NCBI GenBank assembly: GCA_964019135.1
Contig: OZ025261.1
Coordinates: 36,818,820 to 36,882,819, forward strand
Direction: 5' to 3'
From: Arenicola marina
Taxonomy: Eukaryota > Annelida > Polychaeta > Arenicolidae
Length of the DNA: 64,000 nucleotides
Shown: positions 41,695 through 53,121 of the stretch, piece after piece
Layout of the letters: each line of letters begins with the position of its first letter
Numbering within the stretch: the stretch's first letter is position 1
Program-made: the position numbers and the translations under genes
The notes under the pieces: model-generated
The model's input: the letters and a program-made list of their open reading frames with translations, nothing else
Told to the model about the DNA's origin: nothing
Database searches by the model: none

Positions 41695-42807
41695 CTACTG
41701 GTAGTCCTGCGGGGATGTGTTCCCGTGCGAGCTCCGCTTCATGGATTCCCGTTTCCCCATAGTCAACAGCGGCGCCTCCACCGAGAGGTTTCCCCTGATA
41801 TCCAGTCGCGCGCCCACCAAGTAAGGGTCGACGTCCATGGGTAATATATAGCGACGGCTCAGCTGCTCGATGCGCATGCTCCCGTCCCCGCAGGCCACGC
41901 GTCGGTTGGCCACCAGACGCACGCGACTCCCGCTGACGTTGGCCTTGACGACGATGTCTTCCGGTCGGTACTCGCGCCCCAGCGGAATGGCGAACTTGAG
42001 GACCGTCCCGCGCGTCGCGTCCTCCACGAACGTGAAGTTAACCTGCGAGCTGTCCACGGTGTCGTGCGTCACGTGCACTGGCTTGTCGGCGATGACGTCA
42101 TCGCCGTCGTAGCGGTATTGGTGCTGGTGGTGGTGGCTATTGTTGTTGTTGCTATGGTAAGCCCCGCCCTGGTGGGGTCCGCCGCCGGGAGGGGAGGGTG
42201 GGGAGTCGTAGACCTCGGTGGGGGTTCTGGTCGCGTAGGGGGTGTAGCCGATGCGGAAGCGAACCTGCGGCGCCGCCGCCTCCTGGGTCAGCTTCTGGTT
42301 GATGGACTCGAAGACGAGGCCGTCGTCCCCCAGCAGGTGCACCGTCACGTCCTTGTCGAAGTGGACGCGCCGCCGCGCCCCGCTCGGGAGTCCCTTCTTC
42401 AAGATGGACGGCTTGGACTGCTTGCTGGTCTTCACCTCGCCCGTGGTTCTGGTAATATCCGAGCCGTCCGGGTGCGTAGACTGTACCGAGGACGGTGTCC
42501 GCGCCGGCCGCTGGAAGCGCCACTTCTGCGGGTGCTTCCCGTCCCCATTGACGTCACCATTGGTGACTAGAGCGTCCAAGGCGCCGTCCACAGACGTGAA
42601 GTCGGCGTCCACGATGCCGCCGATCAGTCGACACAATTTCTTCTTCATGGTGGGTGGAGAGTCTTTCGGACTGCGACTCAACTCAGAGCCTTCCCCCTGC
42701 AGGAATGAAGCCACAGGATTCCGTATCTGCTGGGCTCTGGAAGTAGCTAATGGCGAGGATTTCTTCGAGGAGCTATTGCGATTAGTCCAGTCAGGCACTG
42801 AGCCCAT
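41695..42807 (-). CDS. Alpha-crystallin-domain (small heat-shock-like) protein, 370 residues
   Basis: A putative chaperone-type protein that would bind unfolded clients, likely cytosolic (no signal peptide). The first 250 residues are unlike the short arms of ordinary small heat-shock proteins: polar, low-complexity, with MKKKLCRLIGGIVDADFTSV, a Pro/Gly run and an Asn/His run (NNNNSHHHQHQ). The last ~100 residues form the crystallin domain: VNFTFVEDATRGTVLKFAIP, REYRPEDIVVKANVSGSRVR, then SRRYILPMDVDPYLVGARLD and GNLSVEAPLL. The start is the ATG at 42807-42805. A TATATAAG lies about 40 bases upstream, but a possible acceptor (TTCTCGTTGCAG, exon from 42870) also lies upstream, so an earlier non-coding or coding exon is possible. 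A related fragment lies at 38590-38703. Confidence 0.83.
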   Translation of the reverse strand: MGSVPDWTNRNSSSKKSSPLATSRAQQIRNPVASFLQGEGSELSRSPKDSPPTMKKKLCRLIGGIVDADFTSVDGALDALVTNGDVNGDGKHPQKWRFQRPARTPSSVQSTHPDGSDITRTTGEVKTSKQSKPSILKKGLPSGARRRVHFDKDVTVHLLGDDGLVFESINQKLTQEAAAPQVRFRIGYTPYATRTPTEVYDSPPSPPGGGPHQGGAYHSNNNNSHHHQHQYRYDGDDVIADKPVHVTHDTVDSSQVNFTFVEDATRGTVLKFAIPLGREYRPEDIVVKANVSGSRVRLVANRRVACGDGSMRIEQLSRRYILPMDVDPYLVGARLDIRGNLSVEAPLLTMGKRESMKRSSHGNTSPQDYQ

Positions 42808-42870
42808 AGTCTGTAGTGACGGATGTCCTAACGCTCCGCCCGGCTTATATAGCACGCTGGACAGGTACAC

Positions 42871-45800
42871 CTGCAACGAGAAAAGTAAGGGATCAATGAA
42901 AACCTGCGTCAATCACGAAGTGATTATCAATAGTATGGTGGCGTACATTTATATCTATAATAACAGGCCAAATATAGAGTCCCGACCTGTGCTTGTAATA
43001 CCATGTACTGTAAACATGTCGATATATTATATTTACTTACAGATAGCTTCTCTGATCACGTTTGCCTCGTGCAAAATTTGAAAATGACATGTGTGTGGAC
43101 ATTAAAGCGTGAGAGGTCACCCTCCCCCGCCTCCGCCCCCTTCCCCTACACTCCCTATTAAAATCAATTTTGAAATTAGAATGATGATAATTGAAGGCCA
43201 AACATTGAACTTCAATGGCCGAGCCCGCATGACACGACAAAAGGGCGCCTGTGACGTCACGTTTAACTTACAGGCCTGCGTCTCATACGTCACAAAATTA
43301 CGTCACAAAATGAGGCTCTGTTGACGTGCGAACGCCGGGCCAGAAAAACACGTACCAGACATCATCCGCTTCCCACAGCAAATCAATATTTGAGATAACA
43401 CAGAGAGGAGATCGCCAGTCGTTGCGGTTGTGTTGATTAATACACACATATACACAATCCCATACGAGGAAATGTTCTTAACGGATATTGAGTACTCCCG
43501 GTTTCGTGCCTAATTGCGTCTCAGTACGCACCCACAAATGCGACGCATATGTACAGGCGAATATATAGATAAAGGAATGACTTAGGATCACCATATATGT
43601 TTGATATGATGATTTGATGGTGATGATCATTCAGGTTTTTTTTCTATGAAATATTTTAGCACATCGGACACTTTAGGACATGAAGACAGCTACAGAAAAT
43701 GGCGCTTACCGTCGCCCGACAGAGTACATGCGGGCACCTTCTAGCTCTCTCCAATATGCGGAAGGATTTAAAGGTCTCTGTACCCACCAGTGAAGTGTTT
43801 TCCCTGTCCTGGCCGATTACCGCCGCTCTAACTCATCGGGGAGAGGACTGAACAACGCAGCAAACCATAGTCACGACCCACCTCAGCCAGGTCTCGCGTG
43901 AGCTCTGTCCGGTCTGGGTGTTCTCGCGAGATACCGCGTCGGTCTGGATTAGCCGGGAGAACACGTGACAGGCCCGCTGCACCGCGGATCGAAGGCCGAG
44001 CGATGACTCAGAGCCGCCTGCCAGCCACCCCCCCCCCTCCCTCCCTCTTGAGCTACCCGTTCCCCCCCCTTCCCACCCCTCTACCAATCTCCTTCCATCG
44101 CCGCGCCGGGTCTTGTCTGAAAGCCTGAGATACGCATATCTCTCCCGCTGCCTTTGCAACAGACAATTCGCATTGAACTGTCTGTCTGGTTTAAGGGGAA
44201 AAACTGACCTCACACAACGAGTCATCACCTAGCGCGGCGGTGGGGGGGGGGGGGGGTGGAGGGGACGGCATGAGTCATAGTGCATTCAGGCACCAGAAGC
44301 AACGGAGATCAAAGCACCAAAGAGGGCGGGAGGGGGCTGGAGAGGGGAGGGAGGGGAGTCTCAGACTACTATCAACGTGGAGATATCAGCCATTGCCTTG
44401 CTGCACCTGGCAGTGTAGGAGGTTGATCTCAGCACGTAGATAATCTACAGGTGCGTTGATTATATGATACAGGCGAGTGCAGTTCACAATACATGTGTGT
44501 GGTCCCAAGCCAACGTTACTCTTAACGTGTCAAAACCGGCTTCGCAAACTGCCAATATTAGGAGCCAAAGTTATTAAAGAATATTTTAGAATAGACATTT
44601 AATTAAATGATGATTTAAATGATTAATTAAAGGTAAGTCAGATAATGTGCGGCCATCATTTCTTTTAATGATTATGCACTGCGGCAGGAATGTTACACAA
44701 GTCTATGTTGACTGAACTGTACCCTTTCCCCCCTTAGAGACACCAGGGCCGTGGGTCCATCACATGGTGACATATACAGTGCACCTACTCTGGTCTGATT
44801 CGGCTGAATACACCTGTAGGGCCACACTATGGGGGGATGGGGTGGGGTGGAGGATCACAGCTTTCGGAGGATGAGGGGAGTGGGGGGGGGGGGGTTGTGA
44901 CTGGTGGAAGTCCATTTCGGGCTCCCATATGTTTACCCAAATAAACGAGAGTGCAAGGGTTGATATAATTGGTCAAAACATGAATCGTGTTTCATAGCTG
45001 CAATATCTCGGTGTCTCTCCACGTTCACTGCCGCCAGTCACCCTACCTGCAAAGTCCCGTCCCCTTCTTCCTTTATCTCCAACCCCCCCCCCCTCCTCCC
45101 TCCCTCGCCCTGACCCTCTCCTGTTTGTCCGCACACGTGTTGTTTTTCACGGCCGCCTGTACCTCCTCTCTCATTGCACGCCCCCCCCCCCCCCCTGCCG
45201 GGACCGCCGTCACTGGCAACGTTGACACAAACTCCGGTAAGTATTTTTACCTTCCCTGGGCAACAATCGAATCACCACATGCAGGCCCACCGCCATGCAC
45301 AACAACATCAGCGGCCTGCACTGGAAGTCGCCACTCCACCCCCCTCCCATCTTCCGTCTCACCTTGCCATCATAGTTCCGCCTGAACTGCTAAAGGCAGG
45401 GTGGGTAGGCCCTATGATACGGCCCGGGGCAGGAGGAAAAGATTGGGGGTGGGGGGCAGGAAGAAGAGGGGGGGGGGGTGGGGCAGGAAGAAGGGAGAGT
45501 GGCAGGAGGAGCGAGGGGGGTGCTAAGACTATTGGACGGTGCCCTAAGAAGAAGGCCGGCGTACAGGACGACGGTCACCGAGCGACTCCGCGGGGCACGA
45601 AGCGTCAACATGGCCGCCATCTTGTATAAACCTACCGCGTCCACGTGTTGAAATTCTGTATTGAAACAATCCCATTTGACAATTACTGGTGGACTTCGCA
45701 GGTCAATACTCGTTAATAGACCTAAGTACATCTATTCATGTCCTGATATTAGGCTAGGTAGGCCTATCGCATCCCAAATACATGCAGCACGTGGCTTTCT

Positions 45801-47480
45801 GTGATACACGTTTATTAATTATCCCATTTTAATTTGACACCAATAGCTATTAGTAGTTTTGTGTTGATTTATATCACCGATACAGATAGGTGTGATAATA
45901 TTATACGTCAGCATATAATACGCACATTTATATCTGTAAATTATACTAAATACATGTATATGCCTAAGCGCATGCATATTGCCCGGCCTATGTGTTACAT
46001 AACACGCACAGTCTCCCCACTGCGACTTACGTCATATGATCACCCCTCGTGGGTACACCGTACGAACGTCAAACAAACCGTGTAATGTTGATACATGTAT
46101 CAATCCGTAGCACAGTACAAGACACAATATTATGGTGAGACGTGACGTCTTCGGCGGCTCCGACTGACGTAAGGATGAGACGCTACCGTTACCATCCCCA
46201 GGGTTTATGTTTATTTATTCTGATGTTCCTCTCGAGGGGAGTTGTGTGGGCCGCCGGCGGAGAAGAGATTTACGGGAGCGCGAGCCACAAAGAGCCTCGG
46301 TAACCTTTATCGACAGCCAGACAGTTACAAATCTCGTTTTGTCTCTCGCCCACGCACTTCCACCTCTTCACTCTCGCTGGTGGCTTTCCCACCGCCAACC
46401 TGGGTGGTAATGTCTTGTCTAGCAGCGCCGTTTCGCGCCACCCACATACTGGCAGACGACATTTCGCATTTGTTTAGTTCGCCTTCATTTACGACGTAAA
46501 TAGTATTGCGTCAATAGAACTGCACCCAGTGTCCGTTAAAATGAACAATATATGTACCCATCCTTTTATGACGCACATTTTTGCTTATTATACATAAATG
46601 TCGTTTGCATCTGTACCCATGCCGCATATATCATATGGTTATATTCATAAATATATGATTTATATGGCGACACCTATCACAATCCATAATTCACAATATA
46701 CCTATATACCCACGCCCACGTGGCGGTCCCTCCCTCGCCGCCCCCGCACCATTCGGGGTGTCATCTCCAACAATAGCGCCTGAACGGCAGTGGGTTTTAG
46801 CGGCAACAAATCGACTGAGGCTAATTGAATCCGCTGGAAACGTCGATATTTTCCTGGCAGTCGACCGCGAGTGGGAGAGATGGCTGCCGCCATTAACCCC
46901 ACAGACAATATTGTGCGTCACTACTGCGAGTGAGTAGGGTAAGTACCCCACGCTGGGGTTCCGGGCTGTGTGGGGGTGTGGTGTGGGCGAGGTTGGGAAG
47001 CGGGGGGGGGACCCCAAGAGGGTGGCGCGGAAGTATTAGGGAAAACCGGTGATGCAGCCTATTAATGGATGGAGAGACCAATTTATGGAATCCACTCAGA
47101 AAAAAAAACCATTTGTAGCTTCGCTTTTGCTATCATATTGTCATGATTTTTGTATCTATTTGAGTGGTTGTTTGTGTTAAACCAATGAGACCCATTGAGG
47201 CACCGTTATTATAGGACGGTATGACTGGCTCCATTTCATTAAATAATAATTTGATTTCAACGACATCCGGCTTCAGACTAAGACCAGATCGTTGTGAGTT
47301 TTCCCACGGAGGCTGAATACCCCCCCCCCCCCCGCCCCCCCCCACCCATGCCATCCGGCCCCCGTCCCCCAGGCGTCCCCTAGCGGCTGGCGGCGGAACA
47401 GTCATGGCGGCGCGTGATCCACCGTCAAACAAAAACCACAACGCGCGGGAAGTCTTTCGGGTGGCAGTCCCACAGCATAG
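42871..47480. other. Upstream of the crystallin-domain gene, no further gene recognised
   Basis: GC-rich patches alternate with AT-rich sequence and G/C-runs (44240, 44885, 45180, 45468, 47320). TCTCGCGAGA at 43921-43930, and GCCGCCATCTTG at 45612-45623, are known promoter-type motifs. A possible short first exon lies at 46881-46928. None can be tied to a protein family. Confidence 0.4.
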
Positions 47481-47484
47481 GTGG

Positions 47485-47695
47485 TGTGGTGGGGATGGGG
47501 AAGGGGGGGGGGGCGGTGTGTGTGTGTCGTTGGGGCGGTGTGTGTGGGGTGGACTGATAGTGTGTATGTGTGGTGGACTGGTAGTGTATGTGTGTATGTC
47601 GTTGGGGCGGTGTGTGTGGGGTGGACTGATAGTGTGTATGTGTGGTGGACTGGTAGTGTGTATGTGTGTGTATGTGGTGGTGTGTAGAGGGATTG
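47485..47695. repeat. GT-rich repeat, two ~75-bp units
   Basis: The block GTTGGGGCGGTGTGTGTGGG to GGTGGACTGGTAGTGT occurs at about 47529 and 47601, in a G/T-only stretch. Confidence 0.8.
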
Positions 47696-47950
47696 GGGAG
47701 GTGGGGGGGGGGCGAAGACGCAGGCCTCTCTGGTTCTTCGGACGTCATCGCAAAAAAGTAAACAAATGCACGAACAAAACCTATATATATATATATGAAC
47801 ATATATATAGAGAGAAATGCAATTCGAGGCGCCTGAAAGGTTTTACCGTCACGCATGTGCATCCGTAGACACGATTTACGTCACTAAAGATTGTAGAAAG
47901 GTGTTAGTCGAACGCCCGTTGAAGTGCATCTGAGTCATTTAACAGCAAAC

Positions 47951-48314
47951 GCATTCATTTAGTGCAAGATTAAAAACTTACTTGCATACTTGTATATATT
48001 AATATTCACTATCGACAGGGCCACCAGTCATGACAACGTCACAATCAACTAACAACATATTGATCAGCGATCGCATTCATTTAGTGCAAGATTAAAAACT
48101 TACTTGCATACTTGTATATATTAATATTCACTATCGACAGGGCCACCAGTCATGACAACGTCACAATCAACTAACAACATATTGATCAGCGATCGCATTC
48201 ATTTAGTGCAAGATTAAAAACTTACTTGCATACTTGTATATATTAATATTCACTATCGACAGGGCCACCAGTCATGATAACGTCACAATCAACTAACAAC
48301 ATATTGATCAGCGC
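47951..48314. repeat. 122-bp tandem triplet
   Basis: Three near-identical copies, starting GCATTCATTTAGTGCAAGAT at 47951, 48073 and 48195, each with CGACAGGGCCACCAGTCATG and AACAACATATTGATCAGCG. Confidence 0.93.
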
Positions 48315-51300
48315 TCGATGTCCAATGTGTCTACGATGACATGGTAAACATTTGTTTTGGCGACAGTGTTGCTGTTTTGATATCATCGTGTCTACAAAAG
48401 TGAGGCTTTTACTGGGGAAGTACATGTTTAATCGTTATCTAGATTCCCACATTCCTTTATAAAACGTGACAAACAAGACATGTTTTTTTTTCTCAGGCAA
48501 CGGTCTGAAGAACCACAGCAAACAGCGATAGCTGTATTCCACAATGTTTGTCTAACAATATTACAAAACTAAATTTTACGGCAAAATCAAAACACCAGTC
48601 AAATCATTGTTTAAAACCAATGACTTCTGACAAGTTCTTGTGTTTTTTAAGTCATATGACAAATTCACATTGTCATCCTGTGTTAATCTGTGGTAATCCA
48701 CATAAGTTCATGCGTTATGCGAGTGTCAATTTACATACCTCTTTCTCGCAAATGTCGATCGGTTTCTGTTTAATTGCCAGACTCCGACCAATATTCCTGT
48801 GCTTTTATAACAATTCAAGTTCAAGGTCTGTAATGGTCTGTAAATTCGTTCGGTCTATGCTCGGTGTTGTTAGTTGTTCACCTTCTGGTTGGTTCACTGA
48901 ATTGTCCTCACCAGCCTGGACCGGTCCTTATATATGGCTGTCCACAACCTTTACCCACCCCCCCACCCCCCCCCCCCACGCCTCCCCTGTTATCGCCCGC
49001 TGCGGATTGGGCCGCTGAAGGGGCTGTTGACAAGCTGGGCCGACCCGTTCTCACAACCAGCTCAACAGCTCGTGTAGCAGTCTACTGCGGCACAGCCCGG
49101 TTTTGGCTCATGACATCACTGGCTGATGATTCATATATTAATATTCATGAGGGCTCGATTCACGCGCTCTGATTGGACGCCGCGTGGGATGGGCTATGGG
49201 GGGGGGGGGGGTGTGATGCCGAGCATTGTGACGTAGCCACGAGCACGTGCTCGGAACGTAAACAAGTCTTCAACGTAAACAGAGAGGATGGCAGACTGCC
49301 GGAGCCAGTACATTCGACGGAACCAGGTTTTGTCGCGCCGAGCCACACGCTGTGAGGATGTCGGACCATTTCAAAGAAAGGACGATGGTGTGTTATTGCC
49401 CTTCCTGCGTCCTGGTGTCCTTGCCGCCTCCTGCTGCCATGGAGATCACGAAGAATTAATTTATTTCTTCCTAGGCCACGATGAGTTTAGAAGGATAACT
49501 CCCAATATACATAGGAAGGGCGGATTCATGATATAAATTAACAATTTCCCGATTCAAGGTTATTTAATATTAAAATTCTCAGTTCACGATTCAAGGTTAT
49601 GTAATATTAAAATTCTCAGTTCACGATTAATGACAATCCTTGCATGATCCCCCCCCCCCACTCCCCCCCTTGTTGCTCTTGCTTTTGCAAATCGCCCGCG
49701 TGTCACGTGTTTGCTTGGCAACAGTCAGGTGATTCAAGGAATGGCCGGGGCCGATGCACACCTAGCGGTGTCTTTATCCGAGGTCCCGCCACAGGGTGCC
49801 CCCCCCCCCCCCCCCCCCCACGGGGTCGGCTCTCCGGGGTCGGCACCCCGGGGTCGGCTCCCCATATCCACACACCTGTAAACTCACTCAGTTGGCTTGA
49901 CGACCACTACACATGATAAGCCCAAATACTACACACGATATGGTCACAAAAGAGAAAAAAAGTCGCACCCCTTAAGGGCGTCGTTGTTGAATTGTATGTG
50001 GCTCGTTATTTCTCTGGTCATAATAAAAATTGGTCGGTCGATCGGGAAAAAAATAAGACAAGACATGCAGTAGGAGCAAAATACTCGGATGCTCGATCGC
50101 AAAATAAGATATTTTACTCCCTTTTGAGATCAATAATTTCAATCGATGGCGAGATAAGAAACACACGATTTAATGCCGACGTCCTGAAGCTGTCTACATT
50201 AGGCAGGCGCAGTTTCCGCTTCTCGCGACCGACCTGTGAGTACATCAGACGCCGAACCTATGGACACTTGCGGGTTAGATCTGTTATCAATGGTTTCTTC
50301 GATATCCCTTCGAGCGGTTATCGGTGAGTGGTGCGACGCGACACCTGGCGGTCGCTACGTCAGTTTTTGCTGTCTGGAGAGGTAAGTCAACCTAGTGTGC
50401 GGGTGGATGGAGGGAGGGATGGGTGGATGTAACACATGGGTCATGTGTCATGGCCCTGGTTAGGTCCATCACATTCACAGTGATCACGGGGCAACAAGGA
50501 CACAAACAGGACAGTAGCCATAGGCGATAGCAGTGTCATATGTGGGGTTATCCGTCAGTCTACAGTTTGATTGATTTTGCGAATTATTATATTCTTAGAC
50601 ATATAATAGGTAGATCATCAAGCCAAATTGAGGATTGTGTAAATGTATGGCTCAAGTTCTGATGCCCCACGTGTTATTGAAGTTTAGTGAGTTGTATCCT
50701 ACCTGCCACCTTCTGGCGATAAGCAGTTCGATCCTCATTCAGTCTATTTTGATCGATGACCCCCTCTATTTGTTTTGTGGACTCCCTGCCCACCCTCCTG
50801 TAGCTTGGAGACTTCCACTGCTGTAAGCAGCTTAATACATATGTAAATTAATGTAACTTAAAGCTGAACTCGTCCGGGAGTGCTATGGTGGTGGAGATTG
50901 AGTAAGGACACCGGAGGTGACGTAACACCGGAAATAACATATAACCGGAAGTAGGTCGTTCGCCATCACTGACGTCACAAACATGTTCATAAATGTTTGA
51001 TGGATACGTTACGCGAAAGAACATATTCCCTCTCAGTTTTGTGGACAATCATGAGATTTGATACCGTTTGTAATGATGTCACAATAATTGCAAATAAGAT
51101 TGCAAGGATAGATATAATACACTTCTTTTAGACGAATGTTTAAGTAAGACGCTTTGACCTTTAAACTTTGTGCGTCATATCATGACAGCCAGAACGGTCA
51201 AGGAGGAGAGGTCCTTGTCGGAGATGGACTATCATATGATACACCCTATACCCGATCACGCTACCCCCTAGGTCACGGGGTTCTACGAATTCTAGCTAGA

Positions 51301-51904
51301 AATTATTGTTATAGTCAGATATATCATAAAAGCATGTGCGAGATCTGTACTATATTTTATCTGACACAGGTGGATTGAAAAATTACCCCTTGGCGGGTAG
51401 AGGGTGGGAGCCCGGGCTGCGCTGCCATAGCCTGGGGTGGGGGTCATTCACATTGGTGGGGGGGTGGGGGGTAATCCGCAGAAGTCGCCCACCCTCTATA
51501 GATCCACTCTTGCCTCGTGCATGCGAGGTTGCGCAATACTTTCACAGCGAAGTTTGATTAGGGGCCAATCAGCTTCTCGCGGTCACGTGATGGTGACACA
51601 CGAGACATTCAACAACCATTGTGTTTGTGAAAAGGGCTTCAACACCGGGCTTCAACGGCAACGGTTGCTCAGACGTAACGAGCGTGTCAGGAGGGAAATC
51701 AGGACACCCGAGAATGGCTCAACGAGCGCATCCACTCGGTATGTAAAAACAATATTCGTGACTGCGGTCATCAAAAACATCAAGCACCTTACCGCTTGGC
51801 CTTTGACTGTTTGGTTGTCGCAGGACTCTGAGCTTGAACTACGAGATGCAAAGGCCTCACTCGTCTTACGGTGTCATCGTGACGCAACCACATGTTGTTG
51901 TGAC
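48315..51904. other. No gene recognised
   Basis: Holds C-runs (48958-48977, 49650, 49800), a family B MITE remnant (about 49445-49650) and some short ATG frames. A good donor (GGAGAG|GTAAGTC) lies at 50381, but I could not connect it with an exon on either side. Confidence 0.4.
49445..49650. mobile_element. MITE-like element, family B, reversed copy
   Basis: CACGATGAGTTTAGAAGGAT, then AGGAAGGGCGGATTCATGAT, then two tandem copies of AATATTAAAATTCTCAGTTC, ending in a C-run. It is the reverse complement of the 20878 and 32561 copies, with an internal duplication. Confidence 0.55.
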
Positions 51905-52026
51905 ATGATTTACCCACTTACTCACAGAAAAATTGAATGGGGTTGGATGAATCCTACCCGAGATGTCAGGGCGCGAACCCATGACCTGTTAATATATATG
52001 CAGCTCAGCCTGATTACCTACTGAGC
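51905..52026 (-). repeat. tRNA-derived SINE
   Basis: On the minus strand: TCTAGCTCAGTAGGTAATCA (A box), then CAGGTCATGGGTTCGCGCC (box B) about 40 bases on, then a body through GGATTCATCCAACCCC. It cannot be an intact tRNA gene because no acceptor-stem pairing closes the two ends. Confidence 0.7.
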
Positions 52027-52911
52027 TAGAGAAACGAATCGTTGTGGAAGGCGACGCAATACACCATTTCAAACGAACATCTCAGTCTGGGGATTATTGG
52101 CGTAAAGTGGCGTGAAAGGTGTCACTGTCCAACCCACTACAGAAGTAATACATAGGTTATCCCTCTCCCAGAACAAGTGCAAAGTAAGGCTTGTTTTTCA
52201 AGACCCAAAATGGGGTAAGTGCGGATTTCATGACACGGTATGTATAGACATATTGTCTGAAAGTGTCATGAAACAGCACTGATTTAAGGCCGAACCGGTT
52301 CCAAAGGACGAGAGCTGTTGTCCCGTTATATCAATCCATTACCACAAAAACTGCCGCATGACGCACAGCTCAAATAGGAAATATCGGAACCACAGCCGCG
52401 AAACACGATCACTTCCTCTGAACCTTATACCCGTGTAACCTATCTAACGACCCTCGGCATCCTGCGTGTTATCTGTCAGAGACACTGGCGAGTCCTGTGT
52501 CACATTATGCCTAGATTACAACATGACATGTTTGTGCAGTTGTCCGACGCGCTGTGGGCAGGACCCATATGTTGAATATCCGAGTTACACTACACTGGAG
52601 GTTACAAACTGGGATGTATCATGTAGTGGGTCGAATTATGTACGAGGAAGCTTCGGGGTATCTTGTGAAACTATACTTGACTTCAGAGCTTGGTGATATG
52701 CAGGCTATTTAGGATCAAACTGTTACCAGGCTGATCTGTTTGTTCGGGGTTGGCAGACGATAACGGTCACAGGTCAAGGTCGCAGGTGCCCGTGTTGGTT
52801 GCCATGAGAACGCGTAAATGCAATAATACAGAGACGAGATTAAAAACACAACTAATATGTGTTCTTTGGATGTACGTGTCCTCGTGTCCTCGTATCAGCG
52901 ACATACAATAT

Positions 52912-53121
52912 GGGTCTGTAAGGGGTAAACGGCGACACGCGGCACAAACATATTTGAAACATCGACATTCGACATTGACCCCCAAAGTCCGATACTGAGG
53001 ATCTGAAAAATCGATACCGAATTTTGAAAAAGCGACACGGCAGGTCGTAAAAATGGACACTCGACACTGAGTATTTTGAAAAATCGACACTGGACCCCCC
53101 CCCCTTCCAGACCCCTTACAA
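52912..53121. mobile_element. MITE-like element, family A, copy 4
   Basis: GGTCTGTAAGGGGTAAACGG at the left and CTTCCAGACCCCTTACA at the right: the best-preserved inverted ends of the family (TCTGTAAGGGGT / ACCCCTTACA). The core ATCGACATTCGACATTGACC is shared with the other copies. Confidence 0.68.

Noticed and set aside
42152-42570. Other frames over the crystallin-domain gene
   Set aside because: They are open because of the high GC content; only the minus frame at 42807-41695 shows the conserved domain.
49262-49536. ATG frame MADCRSQYIRRNQVLSRRAT
   Set aside because: Good start context, but the frame soon runs into a family B MITE remnant and has no family match.
51437-52024. 195-codon frame on the plus strand
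   Set aside because: Its last third is the antisense of a tRNA-derived SINE, and the rest has no resemblance or coding bias that I can see.
52466-52696. Cys-rich frame with ESCVTLCLDYNMTCLCSC
   Set aside because: No family recognised, only a weak acceptor, and no partner exons nearby.
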